This document shows positions 21,445 to 31,678 of a stretch of 64,000 nt of DNA, one piece after another. A program made the translations under genes and the position numbers. The notes beneath the pieces are model-generated. The model saw only the letters and a list, made by a program, of their open reading frames with translations, searched no databases and was not told the DNA's origin. Position 1 is the stretch's first letter. Each line of letters opens with the position of its first letter. The stretch is from Dipteris shenzhenensis (Eukaryota; Polypodiophyta; Polypodiopsida; Gleicheniales): NCBI GenBank assembly GCA_047967505.1, contig CM106538.1; one strand, 5' to 3'.

Positions 21445-22187
21445 TTGGCTTTCTATTCATGGAGGGATTGTAGTGAACTTGTGGAGATCTAGTTTTGGGG
21501 CTGACCCTACTTGTCCTCGTTGCCACATTGCAGTTGAGTCAATACAGCATTGCCTTTGGGAGTGCAAACAGGTGAGGACGATCTGGAAAGATGTTGCTAG
21601 GATTTTCAGTATCTTTCCTTTCTATATGACCTGGGGTTCAGTAGCATAGTTATCTCTTACTGGCCCTTACGTGTTTTTTGAGGGACATGATCCAGATCCA
21701 ACTCTCATTGTACGACAACACTCAGTGGAGTCTTGTTCTCTCCATGATGTTCCCTTCACTCCTTTCAGAGCTGCTCATGCCTCAGTAGACACGTCTTGGG
21801 AGACTCTGGCTAGCACTGCAGCTTGGCATATTTGGAGAGCCAAGTGTATAGAGGCGATGGAGGGTAACCAGGTTCACCCTTCCCAGGCTATGGCCAGTAT
21901 TTGAACCAACACAGTACACTCTGATGGCCATCTGGACAAGCATGCAGGGATCCTCAAGAGCAGCCACTGCCGGGAGAGTTACTTTTTTCAGAGTTAGAGA
22001 GGATCTCCTTTCTTCTCTGAGTCTCCCTCAAGGTTGAGGTGGCATTTTCAGCCTCCACCTTGGTTTTTTATTAGCTCCTTTTGAGCTGTTTTTTTTTCCC
22101 CTCATGCATAGCATGATGTACTCCCGCATTTGAGCTTGCACTCACGGTTTTCATTCATACTTAATGAAGTAATTTTCTTGGTAAAAA
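21445..22187 (+). mobile_element. 5'-truncated family A LINE insertion with 14-bp TSD
   Basis: This piece holds only the family A 3' end: WLSIHGGIVVNLWRS, the zf-RVT cluster (CPRCHIAVESIQHCLWEC), WHIWRAKC, the 3' UTR and an A-rich tail after aatgaagtaattttcttg. It is bounded by aaaattgcactctt at 21431-21444 and again at 22188-22201, a 14-bp target-site duplication. The host is another copy of the same LINE family, interrupted in the RT N-terminus. This is a textbook target-primed insertion. Confidence 0.9.
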
Positions 22188-22463
22188 AAAATTGCACTCT
22201 TGGCCCTTCACAAGGGTAAGTACCCAGGTTCAGATGGACTTTCCTCCCTCTTCTTCATTGCTTTTGGGGATATGATTGGGGATCACATGACCTCAGCCTT
22301 GCAGGGTATTTATGACTCGAGTGAGATGCATGGCTCACTGACTGTTGGTCTCATTTATCTTACGTTTGCAGCCCATACTTCTACATCTCATTCATGATAC
22401 GCAGTTAGGTTTTGTGCATGGCAGAAGCATTTTTTATAATGTCTTATCGTTTTGGGAAGCTTC

Positions 22464-22757
22464 TGTTAGAACATGAAGTCAAAGTCAGTGTTTCTAGTGT
22501 ATTTCTAGTGTATTTTATTGAGTTCTAGAGTAGTACTAGACTAGTGTGCCACATGTCACTATGGGACTTATCCCATATACATCTGATACCTAGAGTGTGT
22601 GTGCCTATTCTATAAAGGCATTGTACTTGTCTAGTCTTGACATATTAGTCAACATCAAGCTTTTATATCATGTGAGTACTTTGGTTATCATTGCTTTGCA
22701 CTTGCATCTTCATTTTAGTCTTTCCATTTCCTTTCCATTTCGTGCCATGTACCTTCA
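22464..22757 (+). repeat. Solo copia LTR (294 bp) with GCTTC duplication
   Basis: It starts TGTTAGAACATGAAGTC and ends CATGTACCTTCA, flanked by gcttc at 22459-22463 and 22758-22762. No internal region remains, so the element was probably lost by recombination between its LTRs. It resembles the LTRs of the gag-only element at 48781-50871, sharing the cacatgtcac, ttatcccata, gtacttgtctagt and catgtgagtacttt blocks. It interrupts the RT region of a family A LINE between motifs that are otherwise continuous. Confidence 0.85.
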
Positions 22758-23321
22758 GCTTCAGAATGGGCTATGCAGAGTGGCCAAAGGCTAGCCATTC
22801 TACTCTTGGATTTTGAGAAAGCTTATGACAGAGTAGATTGGGGCTTTTTGCAAGGCACCCTTCTTCATTTTGGTTTTATAGATGCATGGATAAGAGGGGT
22901 CTCTTCTCTTACAGATCAGCCCACAGCCAGGTGCTTATTGGTGGGGAAAGGGGGGAGAGTTTTCAGATTTCCAGATCAGTCCACCGGGGATGCCTTCTTG
23001 CCTCCTTACTCTTTTTGTTTGTGGCTGAAGCTACAAGTATTTACATTAGATCTCGAGATGATATTTTCGGTTTGAGGCTTCCATTGAGACGAGAAGCAGA
23101 GGTGCTAGATAGTGAGTTGGCAGATGATACAGTTATTTGATGCCACTCCATATGTGCTCACATATTTCAGGACAGCCTTGGATTAATTTTGCACTGCTGC
23201 AGGGCCTCACATCAATTGGCATAAATCCAATGGCTTTTAGATTAGTGATGCAGACATTCCGGATTGGGGAAATGACTATAGGGTTGACATGGATTTAGAG
23301 GGGTGTCTTTGTTAGATATAT

Positions 23322-24775
23322 ATATAACTTTTTTTGCAAAAAGAGACTTCTATTAAGTATTAAAGAAAAACCGTCAGAGCAAGCTCCATAGGGGATACAT
23401 CATGCAATGCACGAAAAGCTCAAGAGCCAAAAAGAAAGGATTGAGGCTGATAGTGCCATCTCAATCCATTAGAAACCTCCGAGAAAAAGTGAGAACCTCT
23501 TTAAACTCGAAGAAATATAGTCCTTCTAAAAGAGGCTGCCCGTGAAGGGCCTTGCATGCTAGCCCATATGGCTATCAAAGTGTGAACCGTGTCACACCAA
23601 ATACCCGTGAACACCTGTAATGGTTGTATTTGGGTGCCATCCAAGGCCTCAGTACATCTGGCTCTCCAAATGTGCCAAGAGGAAATGCTAGCCAAAATCT
23701 CCCAATAGGTGTCCACTGAAACATGAGAAGCTCTGAAGGGAGTAAGTGGTACATCCTGTAGAGAGCAAGGCTCTATTACCTGCCGGCGGACCGAGAGTGC
23801 CCAAGAAGAAGGCTCACCCTCATAAAACACCTGGGGCCCGGTAAGAGATAACCATGCGACCGAGCCCCAAGTCATGAAGAAAGGGGAAGTGTGAAAGATG
23901 CTGAGTATCCGAGCAACCCCTTTCCAAACAGTCCTCGCCTGGCTGCAGTCCCAAAGGCAATGTCGCACTGACTCCTCTACAGAATGGCATCGAGGACAAG
24001 TGGGATCAGCCCCAAATCGTGATCTCCACAGGTTCACTACAATCCCTCCATGAATAGAAAGGCAAAAGAAAAGAGTGATCTTTCTATTGCTGAGGGATTT
24101 CCAGAGCCTCCTCCAGAAATTTCTACGCAAGTCTGCGGTGATGAAGAAGCTTTCCCAATAGGGGGCTCTGGAGGGAATCCAACCCCTACTGTTTAGCTGA
24201 AACCTCCTGGCATTACCAACCATGAAACGAAAGAAGGGAATCCTCCTCTCTCAGTGCCCATGATCTATCCATTCCCACTCTCCTACGTCCCACTACAAGC
24301 ACCTGATAGGTGCACCTCCATATAACCACAATCTCCAAGATCCCAAGGCCAAGAGCAGAGGGTCGGGGTCTAAGTACCACTGCAAGCCCGCTCCAAGGTC
24401 CACAAAACCAGCAATCCTGACAGGCTGAAAGGCAACCTCAAGAAGAATGTCATCCTTGAATGTAGAAAGTAAACCTCCATCCCCAACATCAAAGACCAGT
24501 GCGTCTTCCCCGAGACCTTGGAGAGCGATCACCTATAAAGAAACTGATGTTCTCAAAAAAGCCCCCATCCAAGTGGTGGAAGTAATAGGCAGCTCAACTG
24601 TCCATTCCACCGGGATGGCTGCATCTATCTGCTGAATCCTGCGTGCTACCCCTCTGAGGTGACTCACGGACTGCAGTCTCTGATCCACAGGTAGCCTGAC
24701 AAAAGATTTCCAAGTGCCTACTGTGTAGGCGGGCCTCTCTCCCATTTAGACCACTGCATGTAATGGGAAGTGCTT
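23322..24775 (-). mobile_element. 5'-truncated family A LINE, minus strand
   Basis: Read on the minus strand it holds the last part of ORF2 and the 3' UTR, with the 3' end at about 23322 near a t-rich run. It stands head to head with the plus-strand copy that begins at about 24776. The ORF2 tail at 23501-24223 is open. Two frames upstream (24745-24533 and 24532-24293) are also open and are separated only by a stop. Confidence 0.8.
23501..24223 (-). CDS. LINE ORF2 C-terminal domain with zf-RVT
   Basis: A 240-residue open stretch, the longest intact family A tail in the window. The zinc-binding RT domain shows C76, C79, H88 and C93 (CPRCHSVEESVRHCLWDC), preceded by SIHGGIVVNLWRSRFGADP and followed by VWKGVARILSIF, SWHIWRARC and a basic end. 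In plant L1 elements this region follows the RT and is thought to bind nucleic acid. It lacks the RT itself, so it is a fragment of a dead copy and not an independent gene. Confidence 0.75.
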   Translation of the reverse strand: MVGNARRFQLNSRGWIPSRAPYWESFFITADLRRNFWRRLWKSLSNRKITLFFCLSIHGGIVVNLWRSRFGADPTCPRCHSVEESVRHCLWDCSQARTVWKGVARILSIFHTSPFFMTWGSVAWLSLTGPQVFYEGEPSSWALSVRRQVIEPCSLQDVPLTPFRASHVSVDTYWEILASISSWHIWRARCTEALDGTQIQPLQVFTGIWCDTVHTLIAIWASMQGPSRAASFRRTIFLRV

Positions 24776-26665
24776 AGTGGTCTGGGATGCCAGGTGTTTA
24801 GGTATCTCTCCAACACAATAGTTTGCTCCCGTGTTGGAGAGTTTTATGGAGTGGACTTGATGGCTGAGAAGATGTTACAACCAGGGGCATGGGAGATTGA
24901 GTCTCCCAACTTAGGAAGGGGATCTTAATATCATAGTTCCAGATTTGCAGTGCAGGGCCTTGCTTTGCAAGATGGTTGTTATGCCAAGGCAGGAGCCGTG
25001 GAAGGATCCGTGGAAGGATTTATTTATTCGCAGCATACAGTCCTGCACACCTCCTCGGGAGGAGACTGGATGGATAGTACCACATGGATCTTTACTTCAG
25101 CCTATGTCAGATCTCCTTCCTATGCGTTTATGCTGCCATCTTGAAAGCATGGACCAGCTTTAGGAGTACTCTTCGAAGTATTCTCCTTCCCTCTTGTGAA
25201 GAGATTGATAGGCAACCTGTTATGAGGAATTGGATGAGCATGGCAGGCCACTGGGCGCATCTTAGTACATGCAGCGGTCCAGCTGGGAGAGGGGACCTAC
25301 CTCTACTGTGGGATCTTGGAAAGCTTTTAAGAAGCTTCCGGAAGAAAGGAAATTTCATTTGGTTAGTCATCTCACTACGACTGCAAGGAGAATTCAGCAG
25401 ATTGATGCAACCTTCTAGTGGATTGGGTGGATACAAATGACATGCCTATTATTTTGCTCCACTTGGATGGCTTTGTTTACAGGTACAAGCATTCCACTTC
25501 AAGTTATTGCAGTTCAAGATGCACACGAGGATTCCCTAGTTTTTAATGTGGTTTCAGGAGGCATGCTGTCCAGATCTATCGATGACATCTTGCTAGAGAT
25601 TGCATTTCAGCCTGTCAGGATTTTGGGTTCTATGGAGTTTGGCTCCGATTTAGGTACCTATATCCTGACCCCCCTCTCATATCCCTATGTTCATGGAGGT
25701 TATGGCTTTATGGAGGTGTCCCCATAAAGTTATTGCAATGGGACCTAGGAGAGAGGGAGTGGAAGGGCACCGAAAGAACAGCCTCCCCTTCTTTTGTTAT
25801 ACTGTCAGTAATACCAAGAGATTTGCAGCTCAGCTGTAGAGGTTGGAGGCCTTCTAGAGCTCTTCATTGGGATACTTCTCAGATTTCTGCTGATTTGCAG
25901 AAAAACTTTTGGAAAGGAATATGGATATCCCACAAGAATAAGAAATTCACTCTCTTCTCTTGGCTTTCTCTTCATGGTGGGATTCCAGTGAACCTATGGA
26001 GATCTAGGTTTGGGGCAGAGCCTACCTATCCTCGATACCATCCTATCGTGGAGTCTATTCAACATTGCTAGGGATTGCAGACAAACGAGGATTGTTTGGA
26101 AGGGGGTTGCTAGGATTTTCAGCTACTTTGCTCCATCTCCTTCTTTATGACCTGGGGCTCAATTGCTTGGCTTTCTCTGTCAGGGCCTCAGGTCTTTTAT
26201 GAGAGACATGACTGATCTTGGGCCCTAGTGATCACTTCGTCGAGTCATGTCCTCTAGAGGATGTTCCTGCCATACCCTTCAGGCTTGTGCATACCTCGGT
26301 TGACTCATCTTGGGAGATACTGGCGAGCATATCAGCATGGCATATTTGGAGAGCCATATGCACAGAGGATTTGGATAGATCCCAGAAACACCCTTTCCTA
26401 CTTTGGCCAGTATATGGACAAACACTATACATACTCTGATGGCCATCTAGACAAGTATGCAGGGATTCTCTCTGGCAGCTTCTGCCAGAAGGGTGACTTT
26501 CTTCAAGGAATGGAGGGGCTCTCCCTTCTTCTCTGAGACTTCCACAGAGTTGCAGTGGCACTTTCAGCTCCAACCTTGGTTATTTTCAATCTCATTTTGA
26601 GGGGTTTTTATCATGATACATTTCGCCTTGATCTTGCTCTTGCGGGTTTTATTCAAACTTAATGG
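24776..26665 (+). mobile_element. Family A LINE 3' half, plus strand
   Basis: The sequence begins in the RT tail (a region equal to the SNTIVCSRVGEF stretch) and runs through the ORF2 C-terminus: GGDWMDSTTWIF, DAHEDSLVFNVVSGGML, EIAFQPVRI, LHGGIPVNLWRSRFGAEP and SWHIWRA-like residues. Frames shift at least five times. The zf-RVT motif is damaged (CPRCH has become YPRYH). The end is a t-rich 3' UTR at about 26600-26665, followed by homopolymer C and A runs. Confidence 0.78.
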
Positions 26666-26681
26666 AAGTCTATTTTTGCCC

Positions 26682-26716
26682 CCCTCCCCCCCCCCCCCCC
26701 CCAAAAAAAAAAAAAC
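26682..26716. repeat. Homopolymer C then A run
   Basis: A C-rich run of more than twenty bases, broken by one T, is followed by thirteen A. The A run could be the LINE poly(A) tail. The C run may be partly a sequencing artefact. Confidence 0.7.
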
Positions 26717-26823
26717 TCTTATTTTTACAAGTAGTTGTAGCTTGCATGGAGGGATGTCCCACCATGCTAGAGTAGTCTGTTGACCTTTGGGGGCCAAGTT
26801 CTATCAGTGAAAGTGTTTGACTC

Positions 26824-27006
26824 TGTAGGAACAAGAAAGGAGAAGAGTTGTGCACACAAGAGAACAAGAAGTGAACACAAGTGAACTCTAACTGAAATGT
26901 TCAAATGAAACAATACAAGTACTCGGTATATATAGTACCCAAGTACTGGTCAACCATATAGTTGACTTATGGCCTACAACACCATATCATTGTAGATATC
27001 TCTATA
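26824..27006 (-). repeat. Copia LTR, outermost of three
   Basis: Minus-strand LTR ending TTGTTCCTACA at 26824. The far end is mutated (ctctata instead of ctctaca at 27003-27006). It is followed by 58 bp of the element's own polypurine and 3' untranslated sequence, then by the next LTR at 27065. It is a remnant of a third copy of this family. Confidence 0.75.
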
Positions 27007-27064
27007 AATCCCCCCTCAATGATATGACTGAAGTACTCTGGAGTCTAGTCTCAGTAATACCTGA

Positions 27065-27254
27065 AGTACTCATGTAGGAACAAGAATGGAGAAGAGTTGC
27101 GATCACAAGAGAACAAGAAGTGAATATAAGTGAACTCCAACTGAAATGTTCAAATGAAACAATACAAGTACTTGGTATATAAGTACCCAAGTACTGGTCA
27201 ACCATATAGTTGACTTATGACCTACAACACCATATCATTGTTGATATCTCTACA
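27065..27254 (-). repeat. Copia 3' LTR (190 bp)
   Basis: TG...CA ends on the minus strand. On the plus strand it reads tgtaggaacaagaatgg to gttgatatctctaca. The polypurine tract (minus-strand cattgagggaagatt) sits at 27255-27270. It closes the truncated element at 27255-28596. Confidence 0.82.
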
Positions 27255-28596
27255 AATCTTCCCTCAATGATATGGTCGAAGTACTGTGGAGTCTAGTCTG
27301 AATAGTACCTAAAGTACCATCGTTGCACAAATTCATCCACATTTGGATATAGCAACGTATGGGAGTACAAAAGAAAACAATGTCATTTTACAACCCCCCT
27401 TGACATTGTTTGTATGTCTCGTATCCCCAAGCCATGTCGATGTCATGTGAAAAGAGGCACTGACAGGCTTTTCGTGAAGATATCGGCCACATTGTCCTCT
27501 GTGGAACAATATGTGAGGTTGATGAAGCCATCTGTGATACATAATGATAGTGTTTCTCAATGTGTCTTATGCGAGCATGAAATACATGATTGTTTTCAAT
27601 AGCAATGCAACTTTGGCTGTCATCACAAAAGATCCGAGTTGCGCCACCGTCTTGAGCATGATGCAAGTCTTCCTCAACCACATACATTCCATAGTGGCTG
27701 AATTCGTAGCTTTGTACTCTGCTTCAGTACTGGAGAGAGACACTCGGTCTTGCTTCTTACTGAGCCATGAGATACATGCTGAGCCCAATGAGAAGCAATA
27801 GCTGGAAGTGGATTTACGATCATCTATGTCCCCTAACCAATTTGAGTCTGTAAAGCCACTCAGAGAAATGTCACCATCTGGAGCATAATGCAGCCTATAG
27901 GTAAGTGTACCATGTACATAATGGAGTACCCTCTTCACTGCATTCCAATGCGTGACTATGGGACAATGCATAAGCTGAGATAGAAGCCATGTGACATAGG
28001 CAATGTCTGGCCGCGTAGAGCATAAGTAAATCAAACTACCAACCAGATGCCTGAACAAAGTACCTTCAAACTTTTCAGCCTCATCATGCTACCATCAAAC
28101 TTTTCAGCCTCATCATGCTTACTCAACTTGAGTGCTTTTTCCAATGATGGAGTGGCCACGTGCTTACTATTCTCCATCTTAAATTTCTGCAACAACCCCT
28201 TGGTATATTTGGTCTGTGACATAGAAATCCCCCCTTGGGTTTGCCAAAATTCAATGCCAAGACACTAGTGTAAGAGGTTCAAATCTGTCATGTCAAAGGT
28301 CTAATACAAGACGACCTGCACTGCTGCAATTTGCTGTGAATTACTGCCAGTGAGTATAATGTCATCGACATAAAGAACCAGCAAGACCAGATCTGATTTC
28401 TGTTGCAAAACATATAAATTTGGCTCTGTGTGAGTGTTGACAAAGCCCTGGGACAGCAAGAACTGATGTATCTTATGCTACCATGCACGAGGCGCTTGCT
28501 TCAGCCCATACAAGGCTTCCTGAGCTTGCATACCTTGTGCTGGTCACTGAACAACCAAACCCTGGGGTTGATGCACATAGACCTCCTCTTTGAGAT
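27255..28596 (-). mobile_element. Truncated Ty1/copia, RT end and RNase H
   Basis: Minus-strand reading gives late RT (YGLKQAPRAWY-like, 28600-28450), MSQTKYTKGLLQKFKMENSK, SLIYLCSTRPDIAYVTWLLS (frame 28058-27567), SGFTDSNWLGDIDDRKS, SSTEAEYKA and HYHYVSQMA. The RNase H residues are largely kept. A 27-bp tandem duplication (caaacttttcagcctcatcatgct twice, about 28070-28125) puts extra residues between RT and RNase H. The upstream end is cut sharply at 28596, where another LTR begins, so it lacks gag, protease, integrase and most of RT. Confidence 0.82.
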
Positions 28597-28780
28597 TGTA
28601 GGAACAAAGTGGAGACAGCTTGTGAACACAAGTGAGCAAGAGTGCACACACAAGAAAGCTCCAATAGAAATGTTCAAATGAAACAATACAAGTACTTGGT
28701 ATATATAGTACCCAAGTACTACTGGTCAACCATATGGTTGACTTTATGCCTACAAAACCATATGTTTGTAATGTCTTACA
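28597..28780 (-). repeat. Copia LTR (184 bp)
   Basis: Minus-strand LTR, TGTAAGACATTAC to CTTTGTTCCTACA. A polypurine tract (minus-strand gaggagagatt) lies at 28781-28795, so it is the 3' LTR of the larger element running up to 36120. It abuts the truncated RT of the neighbour directly at 28596. Confidence 0.8.
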
Positions 28781-28985
28781 AATCTCTCCTCAAAGATATG
28801 GCTGAAAGTACCCTGGAAACATCTCATGTGTACCCTACAATACCTAAAGTACCATGGTTGCACAAATTCATCCAGATGGATATGCAACCTATAGGAGTAC
28901 ATGAAAACAATGTCATTGTGAATCACTTCACAACCCCCCTTGACATTGTGAGAATGCCTCTGATCCCCAAGCCATGTCGATGTCA

Positions 28986-30096
28986 TAAGAAAAGATCTAC
29001 TGACAGGACTTTGGTGAAGATATCCGCCACATTGTCCTTAGATGGACAATAGATGAGATCAGTGAAGCCATCAAAAATACAATCCCGTACATAATGATAA
29101 TGATTTTCAATGTGTTTCATGCGAGCATGAAAGACAGGATTGTTGGCTATGCCAATGCAACTCTAGCTGTCCAGAAGATAGAGTTTGCTTCGCCATCCTA
29201 TGCATGATGCAAGTCATGCAAAAGCTTCCTTAACCACATAAACTCCGTAGTGGCTGAATTTGCAGCTTTGTACTCTGCTTCACTGGAGGAAAGAGAGACT
29301 TGCTCTTGCTTCTTACTGAGCCATGAGATACAAGCTGAACCCAATGAGAAGCAATAGCCAGTAGTGGACCGTCTGTCGTCAATGTCCCCTGACTAATATG
29401 AGTCGGTGAAACCACTCAGCTCTAGATCACAACCTGAAGCATAATGCAAGCCAAGAGAGAGAGTGCCATGGACATATCTGAGAAGCCTCTTTGCTGCATT
29501 CCAATGTGTGATCGTGGGACAATGCATGAACTGGCTCAAAAGCCTTGTGGCGTAGGCGATATCAAGCCGTGTGGAGCATAGATATAGCAAATTGCCAACC
29601 TACTCAGCTCGAGTCCCTTTTCCGATGGAGTAGCCACATGCTTACAATTCTGCATTTTAAATGTCTGCAACAACCCCTTCGAATACTTTCTTTGTGACAT
29701 AGAAATCCCATAATGGGTCTGCCAAAACTTAATGCCAAGACAATAATGCAATAGGCCCAAATCTGTCATGTCAAAGTTGTGACATAAAGCGGACTGCACT
29801 GCTGTAATTTGCTGCAAATCACTGCTAGTGAGCATGATGTCATCCACATATAGTACCAACATGACCAATTCTGATTTTTGTTGCAGAACATGCAGATTTG
29901 GCTCTATATGAGTGTTTACGAAGCCCTGGGACAGCAAAAACTGATGTATCTTCTGATACCACGCACGAGGTGCTTGCTTCAGCCCATATAGAGTCTTCCT
30001 GAGCTTGCATACCTTGTGCTTTTGTCCCTTCACCTCAAAACCTTGGGGCTGATGGATATAGACCTCCTCTTTAAGATCTCCATTGAGGCTTTGCAT
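28986..30096 (-). pseudogene. Copia reverse transcriptase and RNase H
   Basis: The frame 30096-29536 is an RT C-terminal half: EVYIHQPQGF, LRKTLYGLKQAPRAWYQKI, the catalytic YVDD at residues 83-86, then LLHYCLGIKF and SQRKYSKGLLQTFKMQNCK. The frame is then lost. RNase H continues in pieces with [20 protein letters not shown], the SGFTDS motif (29393-29590) and SSSEAEY-like sequence near 29280. RT begins abruptly, joined to gag sequence at about 30085, so its fingers domain is missing. Confidence 0.8.
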
Positions 30097-30538
30097 CCTT
30101 GCACGACTTGATAGTCGTCATAATATCTCTCTTCACATTTGTGGCAATCAAAAACATTGCTTGGGCACTGCGGCGATCAAACTTCTGCTGCTCCTCCGTC
30201 GATGCTATGGGACTAGCAGGAGGGGCTGTACTAGGTTGTTGTCTGCCTGTAGTCTGATCTGAAGAAGCTGTGCTGGATGTAGATGAGCCTGCTGGCGTCA
30301 CCTCATCCCCACTGACAATATCCCACAAGCCCTTACCAACCAAGATGTTAGTAAGCATGAATGACCACAAGGCATAGTTTGGTCCATCCAGCTTGTCACC
30401 CTCAGACAAATTGCCAAAACTGTCTGAAAGAGTTGACATGATGCAAAATGGGATACCTACAAGCTGCAAATGTACTTGCAAAAAGAACTGCAAGTCCCAA
30501 AAGTGCAACTGGCTGCAAATGTGCCTGCAAATCCCCAA
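30085..30538 (-). pseudogene. Copia gag N-terminus fused into RT
   Basis: The frame 30538-30071 contains a probable true start at MSTLSDSFGNLSEGDKLDGP. It continues NYALWSFMLTNILVGKGLWDIV (the usual copia gag opening), a Ser/Thr/Pro linker and RSAQAMFLIATNVKRDIMTTI. It runs to KPQWRS and stops within the junction with RT at about 30085, where agatct is shared with the RT side. The rest of gag, with the zinc knuckle, is absent. The first 33 residues of the open frame are probably leader. Confidence 0.7.
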
Positions 30539-30980
30539 CTAATACTGGCTGCAAATGCAAAGTACGACTATCTGCTCTGAAATGCCACTGACTGCGCAAT
30601 GCAATCACTACAAAAATGGCATCAACCAATCACTGCACTCTGTTGCAATCTGAAGTGCAATCCCAAACTGAAAATGCGCGACCCAAATCTCAAATAGCGC
30701 ACCCACGAGTGCTCAAATGCATCCAACGGAGCTCAAAGGCATCCACAACTGTAAAGTAACTTGGGCACAACCACCTGCAAAACAGTCCACTGACTGTGTG
30801 GGCAAGCTGGAGATGACAAAGGAGCTGAAGTGAGCTGCTTGGAGCTGAATGAAGCTGTCGGGAGTACTTCTGAATACAATACACGTGTAGGGAAGAGCGT
30901 GGAGCTGCTGGAACACACTTGGGAGAGGCTGGAGCTTAAAAGAGTCCATATTTGAGCAGAAATGCCGAAAAACATCCGAA
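30539..30980 (-). other. Leader-like sequence upstream of the gag fragment
   Basis: About 440 bp separate the integrase linker from the gag start on the minus strand. It contains no open frame of note and no tRNA-Met primer site. It differs from the leader at 35600-35965, which suggests that the gag fragment came from another element. Confidence 0.45.
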
Positions 30981-30982
30981 AA

Positions 30983-31677
30983 CTACTCGAAATCACCTTC
31001 CAACAAGTCGTACGGACTCCCAGCATTGTCGCTAAGTGTCAACTTAGCCCATCTAGGAACTGAATTCTCAGCTGTCCCGTTGGGAATAACATCTGGAAGT
31101 GCATTTAGAGTAACACCCTTTGCACGGCGCTGATATGCTTCCAATATTGGGCTGTCTCTCCCCATGGTTGGATGCAAATCTGAAACATTTGAGGGAAAAG
31201 AACCCTCAACATGTGGCAATCCTAGTGGAGTCTGAGAGGTAGAGGGAACATCAACTGGAAAACCCAAATCAGCATCATCCTCAAACTGAATGATGTCCAG
31301 AGGTGTATCATCATATGGAGGCAACTCCTCACTGATGAGCTGCATGCTATCGTGCTCTACACACAAAAATCTGTGCTTATGATTACTTTCCTTGTGGCTG
31401 GACCATAAAGCCTAAAGCCTTGGCTTTTAGTGCTATACCCCACAAAGATGCATTTAATGCTTTTATCATCAAAACTGGATCGATTTTCAGCCGGTACCAA
31501 AGCATATGCAACAGACCCAAACACTCTAAAATTATTCACCTTGGGCTTGTACCCATAAAATGCCTCAAAAGGCGTCCTATCAACCAATGCTTGCGTAGGG
31601 CAGCGATTCCGAATATATGTGGCTGCAACAATTGCTTTACCCCAAAATGCTTTTGACATTCTCTTAAAATTCAACAT
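30983..31677 (-). pseudogene. Copia integrase C-terminus and pre-RT linker
   Basis: 31677-31357 reads MLNFKRMSKAFWGKAIVAATYIRNRCP, then DRTPFEAFYGYKPKVNNFRVFGS and KCIFVGYSTKSQGFRLYGP, the standard copia integrase C-terminal block. 31366-30983, in another frame, is an acidic/Pro linker ending VPRWAKLTLSDNAGS, which normally precedes RT. Its start codon area is the target-site duplication of the inverted LINE. Confidence 0.82.
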
Positions 31678-31678
31678 A

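Larger units (their letters stand above)
20744..23310 (+). mobile_element. Family A LINE, plus strand, carrying two insertions
   Basis: It begins inside the endonuclease (GVSTLDHFPVVLI), runs through the connector (MRVSLDAPFTNKELKIAL) and, after the insertion at 21445-22187, resumes exactly with the next residues of the RT (ALHKGKYPGSDGLSSLFF). It is broken again by a solo LTR at 22464-22757 and continues with ILLLDFEKAYDRVDWGF, GCLLASLLFLFVAEA and LDSELADDTVI, which keeps the catalytic ADD motif. It ends near 23310 before the C-terminal domain. Several stops are present. Confidence 0.8.
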
